The notes below the pieces were generated by a model. That model saw only the letters and a program-made list of their open reading frames with translations, was not told where the DNA came from and did no database searches. A program made the position numbers and the translations under genes. This document shows positions 46,508-58,148 of a DNA stretch of 64,000 nucleotides, piece after piece; the stretch's first letter is position 1, and every line of letters begins with the position of its first letter. Origin of the DNA: Benincasa hispida (taxonomy: Eukaryota > Streptophyta > Magnoliopsida > Cucurbitales > Cucurbitaceae); assembly GCF_009727055.1 (NCBI RefSeq), contig NC_052355.1:5139840-5203839 (forward strand), in the 5' to 3' direction.

Positions 46508-48256
46508 TGATAACTTGTAGAGATACAAGTTATTTATGCCACCTTATCTAGATATTGCAGCCAAAAGTTAGTAAATATGGTCGATTGTATGATGATTAGC
46601 TTAGAATTACAATAATTATAAATTATCGCAATTACACCCACTAACACCATAAAGATGGGGACAAGCCGAATTTTACTCTGTTTTGCAGGAAACCAAGTCA
46701 CTGCTTGCGCTCAAGGCTCACGAGAAACTGATAAACGCATCTCTGTCACATTGCACCCGTCAATCAACAATGAAGAGATGATCACCGCAATGATGGCGCA
46801 ATGCGACAGTCGATCCAAGAGCTAACTTTCAACCGCATGCGGTAATAAAAACAACATCGCATGCAAATCACGATCGAAAGATGCGCTAAGCAACGCAAAA
46901 GCGGAGGATTAAGACACGTGTAAACTAACGGTTGTGCAGAATTGACGGTCTGATTGCATAACAGAAAGAATAATATCCCTCAATCTTCGAATTACCATAA
47001 CCATCAGTGGGGACACAAGGTCGGAGTCAAGAAACTACACCTATAAATACCCATAGATTTCAGAGAAAACTTTATGCTATTGATAAACGGGCGCTAAGCT
47101 GCTAGCTAAAGCCGTTGAGAGAAAAGGCTGAGTTGATTCTTAGTGAAGAAATCCGGGAGAAGACGAGATAATGGCCGAGAGATGAATCTCAGATCTAATC
47201 TGCAGAATACTCGATCGGGAAGCTCTGTGCATAGATACTGCTACTGGTGGAGCAAGCCTGAGAGGGAAGTTCTCCCTACATCAATCATCCTATCCGAGGC
47301 AACTAGATCTCCATCGAATAAGTGCAAGACATGGGACTTGTTTGTATCTATTTATCTTTTCATCATTGTATTCACTTTCTCTTCATCTTTCATTCACACA
47401 CCATGTATCAAAACAGCTTAATAGATATATTAAATGTTTCGAATAGTTTCATATACCATTCTCTGTCTATTTCCCATTCCTCCATTAATCATTTTCTCCA
47501 TGATGTCTTTTCAATCCCCTGATAGTTAATATGAATCAAACAAGTACTTAATCTGTGTTTAGCTAAGGCATGCTAGACGGCATCTTCACCTGTGAAAGTA
47601 GAAGTGAAGATGCCATTCTGATCTATCGAGAGAGGGTTAGAAGAATGCGTTAACTTAAGCGAGTAGTACTTCCATACATGGAAGCAACCTTGCGTTGGTT
47701 ACTTAATTCTCTATTTCACCACAAACATGTGGGAGCGTGGCCAATCATTAAAAGGTGTATGCCAAGAGAAGAGCGGAACAGTATTTCTAGCTTCAACGCA
47801 ATTGAGAACTTGCCCTATTTATATTATTTTTCTCTCTTTCTATTCTGTTCATAAGACTTGCCGCCGCATTTCACGTCTTTGCATAACTTTCACAGCCAGC
47901 CTTGACCCCAGTATCTTGTAACATGAAGCCTGTATCTTGTATCATCTAGATTAGGTTTATTGTATTTTATTTTATTACCGCAATTTAAATACCTGTACAA
48001 ACACATTTTTAAAGATTGAAAACCTGGTCGCATATATCATGAACATATCACAATAACCTAAAACAGTCCTCGAGTTCGACCTCAGATCACACTGAGAAAC
48101 TTGCGGTGGAATTACACTTGGTTCCGTTGTAAGGAAACTTGTGAGAACGCGTGGAATACTACATGAACATCCATAATTAATGCATATCTAGCAGTAGCAT
48201 CGCATCATTTCAAGCATAGAACATCATCAATCATACCTATCAGCGATTCGTCAACA
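46508..48256 (+). mobile_element. B1 5' LTR
   Basis: 1749 bp, TGATAACTTGTAG...CGTCAACA, TATAAATA at 47042-47049. Confidence 0.9.
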
Positions 48257-48262
48257 AGTTTA

Positions 48263-48280
48263 TGGCTCCGTTGTCGGGGA
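48263..48280 (+). other. Primer binding site of B1 (tRNA-Asp)
   Basis: TGGCTCCGTTGTCGGGGA, two changes from the tRNA-Asp complement, 6 nt after the LTR. Confidence 0.85.
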
Positions 48281-48590
48281 CTAGTTAACGGTTTACGTTT
48301 GAGTGTGTTTTTGATATTTTGTAGGACAGATCTCATTGTACTAGCTGTTCAACGTGGAGAGCAGTCTGACAGTTTATGAGTCCTGATGCTGAACCAGAAT
48401 TCAAAGTTGACCCTGAGATCGAGCGTACTTTTCGTGCAAGGGAACGTCAGAATCGAATTTGGCGAAATATAATAGCCAGCATGGCGGAAAACAATGATAA
48501 TGCGATATCGGTTGCAAACCAAGGGGATGTTCGACCGACTCAGAATCCTGTTTTCCTGGCGGCTGATCGCAACATCCCAATGCGTAGTTA

Positions 48591-48626
48591 CTGTCTCTTA
48601 TACACATCTAGATGTGTATAAGAGAC
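48591..48626. other. Nextera junction adapter (artefact)
   Basis: CTGTCTCTTATACACATCT plus AGATGTGTATAAGAGAC, followed by a repeat of the preceding gag sequence. Confidence 0.95.
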
Positions 48627-48806
48627 CAGCATGGCGGAAAACAATGATAATGCGATATCGGTTGCAAACCAAGGGGATGTTCGACCGACTCAGAATCCTG
48701 TTTTCCTGGCGGCTGATCGCAACATCCCAATGCGTAATTATGCGGCACCCAATTCGTATGATTTTTTGCCTAGAATCTCGAGGTCGACTGTGGAAGAGAA
48801 TGCACG

Positions 48807-48844
48807 CTGTCTCTTATACACATCTAGATGTGTATAAGAGACAG
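48807..48844. other. Nextera junction adapter, complete 38 bp (artefact)
   Basis: Two inverted 19-bp mosaic ends; gag jumps from its N-terminal to its central part across it. Confidence 0.97.
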
Positions 48845-49760
48845 CGTCAACGCAAGGCGACGAAAGGATGTGTTAAACTTCGAACAGATGGAGAATAAGA
48901 CCCTAAGCACCGCTTGGGTGCAATTTAGGAGACTGGTGAAAAACTCCCCGCATATCGAGATCCCCGATTGCGTCTTGATGGAAACGTTTTATAATGGCTT
49001 GAACAGAGCAACGCAGGCTTTTTCTGATGCCTCCGCGACAGGAGGTTTTATGGATAAGACATACACAGAGGCTAAAGTCATCCTCAACCGCATCTCGCGA
49101 AATATGGATGACTGGATCGACGATGGATATGGAGGCCGAGGCGCTGAGAGAAGGAAAAGTGAAACAGCCATTGTCCCTGCAAAGACAATGACCACGTTGG
49201 ACACGCAAATGGCCGCGGTGACCTCGATCCTCTAGTCAATAACAATCAACCAAGGAGCCATTGCTCCACAATCAGTGTAACCTACTGCACCGGCTCAAGT
49301 GGCCACAATCAGTTGCGTTAATTGTGTGTGCTATCCAGAACAACCCCTTCAACAATACCTATAATTCGGGCTGGAAGAGCCATCCTAACTTCGGTTGGGG
49401 AGGTAATCCCAACCAAGGGGGTCAGTTAACCATCAAAGGGGTAGTAGAAGGAATCCGCCTTGTTACCACAATCAAGGGCAATCAAGACTGCACAATCAGC
49501 AACCATTATCATCTAACACCTCGAGAAGCTCGTTAGAGACGCTGCTGAAACAATATATGGATAAAAACGACCCAGTGATGCAAGCGCAAGCATCTTCAAT
49601 AAGGAATCTGGAGATCCAAGTGGGCCAATTGGCCTTTGAGCTAAGAAGTCGAACATCGGGAACATTGCCCAGCAATTCAGAAGCCCCGGAATCTACAGGA
49701 AAGGAGCAATGTCCTTAAGACATTGAGCAGGCAAGCTGATCACCTACGGAGATGTGGATT

Positions 49761-50820
49761 GTGATCACTCATGACAACGCAAGTTTTGGTCCATATCTCA
49801 ATACTATGTTTAATGCTTTATTGAATTTATGTCTCATTGAATTTTGAATTTTGTCTTCAATTCTTCATTTAATTTTGACTTTATGAATTTATTTCCCCAT
49901 TTATTACTTTGCATTTAATTTTCTCTCGTCTTTAATTCCTTGACTTTTTCTCTAATTAATGCGTTGAGCTTTAAATGGTGAATGATTGAGTAATAAAGAG
50001 AGAATTTATTGCCGCAAGTTATAGCACTTGCGTTGATAAAAAAATTTAATAATAAAAATAATAAAACAATTAACAACAAGTATGCAACGCAACAATGGAC
50101 GCATCTCAAACCAATAAGGAATGCTTTGCGTTCACCTAACTCAACTGTATTGAGTTGAGGGGTGTGTTGTGCTCGTATATGTCCTTTGCCCGTCCTTAGC
50201 TGAATGCACTATGTTGAGGTATCCTCCAGAAATGCGTTGGTTAAGGGGTGTGTTGCNATATGTCCTTTGCCCGTCCTTAGCTGAATGCACTATGTTGAGG
50301 TATCCTCCAGAAATGCGTTGGTTAAGGGGTGTGTTGCGGGGATATATGCATTGTTGCCCGTCCTCTGCGAAAATGCAGTTGCGTTGGTGAGCACAATGCA
50401 TTAATCTTTATCTTGCGTCCATTAAAATAAAATATTAGAGAAAAATTCTTTTCGCAATTTGAGGGGGGGAGTCCAATCGATTCGTATCCCCAACCAATTA
50501 TGACTTGGCAGACGAAAGGACAACTTTATCTGAAATTCCATAAATGAGGGAGGTGGAATGATGCGCCTGTTGAGCTGCTCGAGGTCTGTCGCCATAAAAA
50601 TCACTTTGGGCCCCACCACGACCCAACCTATAAATACGACCTCCTTCTTCATTGGAAACTCTTTACCTTACTTTGGCAAACCAGACCCTAAGCGTCTTGC
50701 ACCCAGACTTTTCTTTCTCCTCAATAGCTCAAGTTTTTACCAGACCTTTCCAAGCTCGTATCCATTGCTGACCAAACTCCCACCCAATCAGCTTCACCTT
50801 CCACACCTGACCAAGTAGCC
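49761..50820 (+). other. B1 non-coding region with minisatellite-like block
   Basis: No gene. 50140-50420 has the same GCTCGT / CCCGTCC / ATGCACT units as C1 26826-27065. A single N at 50257 is flanked by an exact repeat of about 85 bp (50172-50256, 50258-50342), probably two contig ends that were not merged. Confidence 0.6.
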
Positions 50821-53730
50821 ATGCGAGAGGCATCATTCCTGGCTGCCAGTTGCAGGCTTGCCGCCGAAGCCCACACTATCCCCAGACTTGTCGGGAGAGC
50901 CTGGAGAAACCCTCTGGCCGTTGGGCCTCCTTTGTTCAAGCGAGGAAGAAGCACCGAGAGCATGCCTACACCAACATCTGCCGTCTCAACTGAAAGTGAA
51001 AGGAAGAGACGCATGATACGAAGGTGTTTGGCAACATCTTGAGTACCTTGGAGCAAAGAGGTGGACTGCCCAAGGCAGGGGTTGTAAACCAACCACTGCC
51101 TACGAAGGAGGATGTGATCGTAGTGGCGGATGGAGCAGTGGCGGATAGAGCAGTGAAGGGTGGAGTAGTGGTGGTGGAAAAAGTGGTGGTTGAAGAAGAA
51201 GAAACGGGGAATGATGTTCTGGTCCCAGAAACTCAGGAGGCAACTGTCATCGTAGAATCCTATGACGGACCTCCACGAAGAGAAGAAGAAGCGATTGCGA
51301 GAAAGGAAAGAGAAGAATAAGAGATTGCGATGGAAGAGGTCAAGGAAGGCGAGGTTACGTTGGAGACCTGTGCCATTGCATTAAAGAAGGTTGCAGGGCA
51401 GGCACAACCAGAAGTGGCTGAGAAGAAGAAGAAGAAGAAAGAGAAGAAGAAAGAAGAAGAAAGAGAAAAAGAAGGAAAAAGGAGAAAGAATAAAGAAAAT
51501 TGCACCGACGTGAAGAGGGGCGCTTGAGAAAAGAAGAGGAAGCGAAACAAAGGGGCTGCGAGCCCTAAGAAGAATGGAAAATCAACCTCCGTAAGGGAGG
51601 ATAAGGGGGAAACGACACAGTTAATGGAATCGGCGCAACCCATACTAACGCAAATAGTTGCGACCGATGAGGAAGAAGAAGCAGAGGGAACCCCCCTAGT
51701 GCGGCATCGCAGGAAGAATGCATTGCAAGGGTCCACAATTGACCCTCAGAGATTAATTTTGGCATTGGAAGAGAAAGAGAGAAAAAGAAAAAAAAGAGAA
51801 GGAGAAGCAAGAAAAGATGGAGAGGGGCAAGCTCAGCATCGTAGAGGGGGATAGAAGAAGAAGTTTGGAGTTTGAAGAAATGCAACACAACAATGAGCTT
51901 GCCAGACTTGAAGAGATATGGAAGTGCGAGGAGGAACAACGTCTTTTGCTGGCCTCTAAGCAATTTGAAGAAGAATTTACGAGAGAAGAAGAAGAAGAAG
52001 AAGAAGAAGAGAGAAGGAAGAAAGAATAAGAGAGGAGAAAGAAAGAAGAAGAGGATAGATTAGTGGAAGAAGAGAAAAGAAAAAAGCGCGAAGCCAATAA
52101 GCGGCGCTTATACAAGAAGAAGGGAAAAGAACTCGTAGAGCGCGAGAAAGAAGAATAGTGCAAGGAGCAGGAAAAGAAAGAAAGACAAGCAGCCCGCCTT
52201 GTGTTGGCTAAGGAAAAAGGCAAGGCAATTGCGGAGAGTAGTGAACCTGCACCGGCCAGGAAGCGTTCATCAAGGAAAAAGGAGAATGATGATATGTTGA
52301 TCGAGATGGGCTTCTTTCCTGCGCCGAATCCACTACTTGACCTTATCATGAGCGTGATTGTGGAACATAGGTGGGACACATTCTGCCAGTGCCCATCCAT
52401 CATTGTGCCTCAGGTGGTGCGGGGTTTCTATGACGAGCATCTTCATAGAAACAGGGATGCGGTGACCTTTAAAGAAGAAACAGTATCCATTAGCGCAAGG
52501 GACATCAACGAAATTTATCAAATGAATTACAACCCTGATGCACCAGGGAATAAAATTATTGATGATCCTATGGAGCAACAGATGGAAGACGCGCTGAGGA
52601 TATTAACGCAACCAGGCATGAAGTGGTCGGTTTCACTCAAAGGCATCCGCACTCTGGAGGCCAAGACCTTGCTTTCGGAGGGAAGGCTCTGGGTTTACCT
52701 GGTCAATAAGCGGTTGATCCCAACAAAGCATGACAGAACTGTATCAAGGGATCGGGTCATGGCCGCATACTGCGTTGCTCGCGGCATTCCCATTGACGTA
52801 GGGCAATTGATCGCAAGGCAGATCAAAGCATTGGTGGGGCATATCTGGGGGCAGTACTTCTTCCCATGGATCGTTTCAAGTCTATGCCTGTCTATGGGCA
52901 TAGGATTGATGAGGAGTCCATGCGAGAAGTCCACGGCCTCATCAAGATAAAAATCTTGAGGCTGCTCCACAAAGACTCACAACATTGCCCCGAGATGCCA
53001 GCAAAAAGGCCTGCGATCGATTTGAATGCGCCCCAAGAACCTAGGCCAAAAAGACGACGAAGAGAAGACAAGGGAAAAGAGAAGGTCCTAGAGTCACCAA
53101 CGCAAGATCCAGTACCTATGGACCCTCTTCCCTTAGTCATTGGCTCTCCAACCCTCCGAGTCCACCAGCGCAACCCTTTTACCCTCTTCACGAACATTTT
53201 ACCAAGCTCTTCCTTGTCTAACCTCCTCATCTGTTTACCCAGCAGCCCTACCTTTACCATCAGTATCATCACCACAACCCACCATTCCACCATCGCAAGT
53301 TGATGACCCACATGGTTTGAGTGAAGGCACCTCTACCCAACCCCAAAACGATGCTGGCGAGACATTGAAGGCACAACCCTCCATCACCTCCATGGCTGCT
53401 AAGTTAGCAAAAATGAGAACCCTAACAACAACTATTCTCTCAACAACAAAACTTCTTCAACCAGCAATTTGAGGTAGTAATGGAGCGCATTGATAATATT
53501 CAACGCAGTGCTGCCACATCAAGAGAGGCACTGATCAACATGCAGTGCAAAATTTATAAAGTCCATATGCACCAGATAATGATTGCGGAGCGTAATCAAG
53601 AGTTCAACTTTCTCACCGCATATCATCATGGTCCAATGGTGCCCCTACATCTCTGGTAGCACTTAAATTTTGAAGAAGCGCCTCCTGCACCACCTCAAAA
53701 TTTGCCTCCAGACTCGCCAACCCCTCAACA
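50821..53730 (+). pseudogene. B1 second ORF: charged coiled-coil plus putative plant transposon protein
   Basis: Roughly 970 codons with at least four frame changes (near 51030, 51830, 52890, 53150) and stops at 51318, 52027 and 52156. Order: an N-terminal Ala/Arg-rich part; a Glu/Lys-rich stretch (EKKKKKKEKKKEEE; EEFTREEEEEEEEERRKKE) likely to form long helices; then 52290-52870 with GFFPAPNPLLDLIMSVIVEH, VPQVVRGFYDEHL, VSISARDINEIYQM, DALRILTQPGMKW and DRVMAAYCVARGIPIDVGQL, fitting the putative plant transposon protein domain; a basic tail (KRRRREDKGKEK); a Pro/Ser-rich part; and an ending coiled coil (EVVMERIDNIQRSAATSREA). Related to the D1 third ORF. Function unknown. Confidence 0.65.
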
Positions 53731-54372
53731 ATAATCCACCTATATATTATTTTTTTTCTTCTATGCGACCATTATGTATTCTTTTAAATTCATTTATTTT
53801 TTTATGAGTTAATCAAATTCTTTGTCTCTTGTACAGGCATAAATTTATATTGCATTCAATTATACTTATTTGTGCACTTTGTTAATATTCAATACAATCA
53901 GAGTACATATTCACTCCACTTTTTGCCTATGCCTTTTTCTTTATCATCCTTTGTCAATACTTGCGATGTTCTCAATCTTTTACTTTTGTGTCCTTCATTG
54001 CGTTGCTATGATGTAATATATGTTTGTACTTAGAAACATTTCCCATACTTAGTAATTTCTGACTAGCACTTAGTCAATTCTTAGTTTAGCAGTACTTTAC
54101 CTTTTATCTTTCAAAGTTCTGCTCAAACCTTCTTTTTGAAATTTTCTTCTAAGTGTTTGTCTAATCTCTCCAAACAATGCAATGAAGACCTTGCTTAAAA
54201 TTTGGGTGTGGGGAAGGTCTGAGCAGATGAGATCAAGAATATGCAGTATTTAAGAAAATATGTTCACATTCAAAAAAAAAAAAAAATCATACAAAGCACC
54301 AATGTCAGCGTAAGGGAAATCCTCAAAACTGTCCCAACCTGATAAGAGTTTAGTTGTGAAAAGAGCCTGCTC
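53731..54372 (+). other. B1 3' non-coding region
   Basis: No gene. Aligns with C1 27080-27712. Inner polypurine-like tract AAATTTGGGTGTGGGG at 54198-54213 after a GCAA/TTGC hairpin. Confidence 0.55.
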
Positions 54373-54420
54373 ATAGTTGGATGTTCGTATGACACCCGTA
54401 GAAGCAAGCCAAAACGAAGG
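54373..54420 (+). repeat. 48-nt 3' motif, B1 copy a
   Basis: ATAGTTGGATGTTCGTATGA...GCAAGCCAAAACGAAGG. Confidence 0.85.
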
Positions 54421-54527
54421 TGGGTTTCCAAGAATAACGCAACATGTAAAAAAAGACAAAAAAATAATAGAATGCAAGAGACAACTCCTCTGAATGTCAT
54501 GAGTTAAAGTTGAATTGGCATACAACC

Positions 54528-54574
54528 GTAGTTGGATGTTCGCATGACACCCGTGGAAATAAGCCAAAACGAAG
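54528..54574 (+). repeat. 48-nt 3' motif, B1 copy b
   Basis: GTAGTTGGATGTTCGCATGA...ATAAGCCAAAACGAAG, 155 bp after copy a. Confidence 0.85.
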
Positions 54575-54869
54575 AGTGTAACCATGATTAGCAGTCTCTA
54601 AGTGAATAAATGGAGCAAAGTTGTGACCACCGCATATAGATACATCGAGTTGTTTTGACAAGAAGAGAAAAACATTCTATTTTGAAAAATTGGAAAAGCA
54701 TTTTTTAGCAGAATTTTGTCATATAGAAGAATAAAGTAGGGCTTGCTAAGAATTAACAAGGATAGAAGGAAAGTGCAATGTCAAGAAATGTGCCTAAGTG
54801 TAACATTCGGAGCAACTAATCGTCGCAAAAATATAGGATAGGAATTGAGCATGATTGCCTTAGTAGAAG

Positions 54870-54908
54870 ATATGCTTGAGGACAAGCATATATCTAAATT
54901 TGGGGGGG
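54870..54908 (+). promoter_or_regulatory. B1 hairpin and polypurine tract
   Basis: 9-bp stem ATATGCTTG / CAAGCATAT, loop AGGA (54870-54891); AAATTTGGGGGGG (54896-54908) abuts the LTR. Confidence 0.8.
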
Positions 54909-56751
54909 TGATAACTTGTAGAAATACAAGTTATTTATGCCACCTTATCTAGATATTGCAGCCAAAAGTTAGTAAATATGCACCGGTTGTATGAAGATTA
55001 GCTTAGAATTACAATAATTATAAATTATCGCAATTACACCCACTAACACCATAAAGATGGAGGACAAGCCGAATTTTACTCTGTTTTGCAGGAAACCAAG
55101 TCACTGCTTGCGCTCAAGGCTCATGAGAAACTGATAAACGCATCTCTGTCACATTGCACCCGTCAATCAACAATGAAGAGATGATCACCGCAATGATGGC
55201 GCAATGCGACAGTCGATCCAGAGCTAACTTTCAACCGCATGCGGTAATAAAAACAACACCGCATGCAAATCCACGATCGAAAGATGCAGCTGAGCAATGC
55301 AAAAGCAGAGGATTAAGACACGTGTACAACTAACGGTTGTGCAGAATTGACGGTATGATTGCATAACAGAAAGAATAATATCCTTCCATCTTCGGAATTA
55401 CCATAACCATCAGTGGGGACCACAAGGCCGGAGTCAAAGACCTATACCTATAAATACCCCATAGATTTCAGAGAAAACTTATGCTACTTGATACGGGGCT
55501 AAGTGCTGCTAAACTGTTGAGGTAAAAGGCTGAGCTGAGTTCTTAAGTGAAGAAATCTAGGAAGAAGAAGAGATAAGGCCGAGTGGTGAATCTCAAATCT
55601 AATCTATTGAATACCTGATCGAAAGCACGAAATCTGGGAAGAAGACGAGATAAGGTCGAGAGGTGAATCTCAGATCTAATCTGCCAAATACCCGATCGAA
55701 ATCTCTGTGCATAGATCTCTACTACCGGTGGAGCAAGCCTGAGAGGGAAGCTCTCCCTACCAACAAATCCATCCTATCCGGCAACCAGATCTCCATCGAA
55801 TCAGTGCGAAGACATTGGGACTTGTTTGTATCTATTCTATCTCTTTCATCGTTGTATTTCACTTTCTCTTTATCTTTTCATTCACACACCATGTATCAAA
55901 CGCTTAATAGATATATTAAATGTTTTGATAGCTTTCATATACCATTCTCTGTCTATTTCCGTTCCTCCATTAATCATTTTCTCCATGATGTCTTTTCAAT
56001 CCCCTAATAGTTAATATGAATCAAACAAGTACTTAATCTGCGTTAAAGGTATAAAATTCGTTTAGCTAAGGCATGCTAGACGGCATCTTCACCTGTGAGA
56101 GCAAAAGTGAAGATGCCATTCTGATCTATCGAGAAAGATCTAAAATAATGCATTAACTAAAGCGAGTACTACATCTAGATATGGAAGCAACTTTGCATTC
56201 ATTACTTTATTCTCTGTTTCACAATAGACATGTGGGAGCATGGCTGATCACTGAAAGGTGTACGCCAAGAGAATAGGGGAACAGTATTTCTAGCTTCAAC
56301 ACAATTGAGAACTTGCACTGTTTATATTGTTTATCTTTCTCTTTCTATTTTGTTCATAAGACTTGTCGCCTTGACCCCAGCATCTTGTAACATGAAGCTT
56401 GTATCTTGTATCATCTAGCTTAGGTTTATTGTATTTTATTTTATTATCGCATCTTTACTGCTTTACTTTATTTTATCGCAATTTATATACCTGTACAAAC
56501 ACATTTTTAAAGATTGAAAACCTGGTCGCTTATATCATGAACAAATCACAATAACCTAAAATAGTCCTTGAGTTTGTCGGATCACACCGAGAAACTTGCG
56601 ATGGAATTACACTTGGTTCCATCGTAAGGAAACTTGTGACAACGCATGGCATACTACGTGAACATCCATAATTAACGCATATCTAGTAGTAGTATCGCAT
56701 CATTTCGAGCATAGAACATCATCAATCATACCTATCAGTGATACGTCAACA
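54909..56751 (+). mobile_element. B1 3' LTR
   Basis: 1843 bp, TATAAATA at 55449-55456. It is about 95 bp longer than the 5' LTR, mainly through a tandem duplication near 55552-55690 (GAAGAAATCTAGG... and GAAATCTGGGAAGAAGACG units) and small extra pieces near 56041 and 56458. Confidence 0.9.
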
Positions 56752-56756
56752 GTTAC

Positions 56757-56937
56757 CTTAAGGTTTTCATAAAAATTACCAACGTAAGCTGTTTTCACAA
56801 TTCCCTGTGTTCGACCCTGGACCTACCAGGAAACTCAGAGGGAATTTACACTTGGATTCCGCTGGCGGAAACTGAGTGCACAACACAATTCATCAACAAA
56901 TATCATCCACAATTTCCATTTCATAAAATCAGCATCA
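56757..56937 (+). mobile_element. A3 5' LTR, part after B1
   Basis: Continues the A-family LTR to AGCATCA. The segment TTCGACCCTGGACCTACCAG matches the reverse complement of the A1 and A2 LTRs. Confidence 0.85.
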
Positions 56938-56942
56938 GTTTT

Positions 56943-56960
56943 TGGTGTCGTTTCTGAGGA
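56943..56960 (+). other. Primer binding site of A3 (tRNA-Asp), decayed
   Basis: TGGTGTCGTTTCTGAGGA: five differences from the tRNA-Asp complement, all C-to-T, G-to-A or G-to-T, in the expected place 5 nt after the LTR. Confidence 0.75.
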
Positions 56961-57009
56961 CTTCAGTAAATAGCGAGTGCTAACAGGTAATTTTTTATGA
57001 TTCTTTGCA

Positions 57010-58148
57010 GACTCTCAATCTCTTGGCGAATTATGACCTGGAGATTGAGAGGACATTTAGAAAGAGAACTGAGAAACCACCAACAGCAACCACGTTAGAT
57101 AAAAAGGAGATGGCGGAGTAGACTTGAAATGAGGACCAAATGATAACAATGTCATGGTGAATCCAATTATGTTGGAAAATGATCGCAATAGGCCCATTAG
57201 GGACTATGCATTCGGCAAACCTCTATGATTTCTCTCAGAATCATGAGGCCTGCCTCGACGGAAGCCGATTCGAAATGAAGCCGGTGATGCTTGCAGATGA
57301 TTCAAACTGCAAGTCGATTTTCGGAGGAAGACGTGGCGAGGACCCGCACGCCCACCTCCGAAGCTTTATTGAAATCTGCAATACTTTTGTGTTCCCAAAC
57401 ATCTCTGCCAAAGAAGTTTGACTAACGTTCTTCCCATATTCTCTTTATGATCAGGCTAGGAAATGGGCATATTCTCTCAAGATGGGAGAGATCACTTCTT
57501 GGGAACAGGTCGTGGAGAAATTTATGAAGAAGTATTTTCCACCGATTGAGAATGCCAGACGAAGGAAACTTATCACAAATTTTGAACAGGACATGAACGA
57601 ATCGCTCAGCGATGCTTGGGCAAGGTTTAAGAGGTTGGTCAAGGATTGTCCACACAATGGGTTGCCAGACTGCCTTCAGATGGAAATTTTTTTATCATGG
57701 TTTGAATCCCGCTTCGCAGACCGCTGCCAATGCGGCAGCCGCTGGTGATCTGCTTGATAAAACATACAATGAAGCGAAGAATATCTTCGATCGCATCTCT
57801 AAAAAAAATGAGGATTGGAGAGAGAGTGACCAGAGATTAAGACTTAAAGACAATGACGCAAATAATGGTGTTATTGCTTCACTACAAAACCAAATGACCA
57901 CAATGATGAATTTAATCCAAGGAATTGTGATCAGCAACCCAACACTACAAACTGGGCAAATCAATGCAATCAGTCAAAACACCGCAAGGTGTGTGACTTG
58001 CAGTGATGGGCATGTAATGGAAGATTACCCGCAAAATCCACAATCTGTATAGTTTGTAAAGAATAACTCATTTTTTAATACCTATAACCCCAGGTGGAGA
58101 AACCACCCCAATTTTGCTTGGAAGAATCAACAACAGAATTTCCAACCT
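57010..58148 (+). pseudogene. A3 gag
   Basis: Pieces in order: NYDLEIERTFRKR, LYDFSQNHEACLDGSRFEMK, GEDPHAHLRSFIEICNTFVF, then TGA at 57418-57420 (same codon as in A1 and A2), ARKWAYSLKMGEITSWEQVV, ENARRRKLITNFEQ, a +1 frameshift in a T run near 57690, LLDKTYNEAKNIFDRISKKN, knuckle CVTCSDGHVMEDY (the last Cys is Tyr, TGC to TAC), TAG near 58050, and NTYNPRWRNHPNFAW. An extra G-to-A/C-to-T load marks this as silenced and old. Confidence 0.85.

Larger units (their letters stand above)
48376..49760 (+). pseudogene. B1 gag, damaged and partly mis-assembled
   Basis: Start ATG at 48376 (MSPDAEPEFKVDPEIERTFR), then AENNDNAISVANQGD and PNSYDFLPRISRSTVEENAR. After the second adapter come VNARRRKDVLNFEQ, STAWVQFRRLVKNSPHIEIP, FMDKTYTEAKVILNRIS, a NTYNSGWKSHPNFGW segment and LLKQYMDKNDPVMQAQASS...GKEQCP. 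Between the adapters the part carrying the EDPHAHLRSF block is missing and 48479-48588 is repeated. The zinc knuckle is decayed (only SCVNCV-like residues) with a frameshift near 49300. The peptides CLLYTSRCV and MCIRDS are adapter translation, not protein. Confidence 0.7.
46508..56751 (+). mobile_element. Element B1: complete 10.2-kb non-autonomous Athila-type element
   Basis: Perfect 5-bp duplication GTTAC on both sides (46503-46507, 56752-56756), LTRs 46508-48256 and 54909-56751, tRNA-Asp primer site, gag, a long second ORF, two 48-nt motifs, hairpin, polypurine tract. No protease, RT, RNase H or integrase is found, so enzymes must have come from another element. It sits inside the A3 5' LTR. 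Two adapter junctions corrupt the gag region. Confidence 0.9.

Noticed and set aside
48494..48898. Plus-strand 134-codon frame containing VSYTHLDVYKR
   Set aside because: It reads through two adapters and is an assembly artefact.
51260..52403. Minus-strand Ser/Phe/Leu-rich frames
   Set aside because: They are the antisense of the Glu/Lys-rich part of the B1 second ORF.
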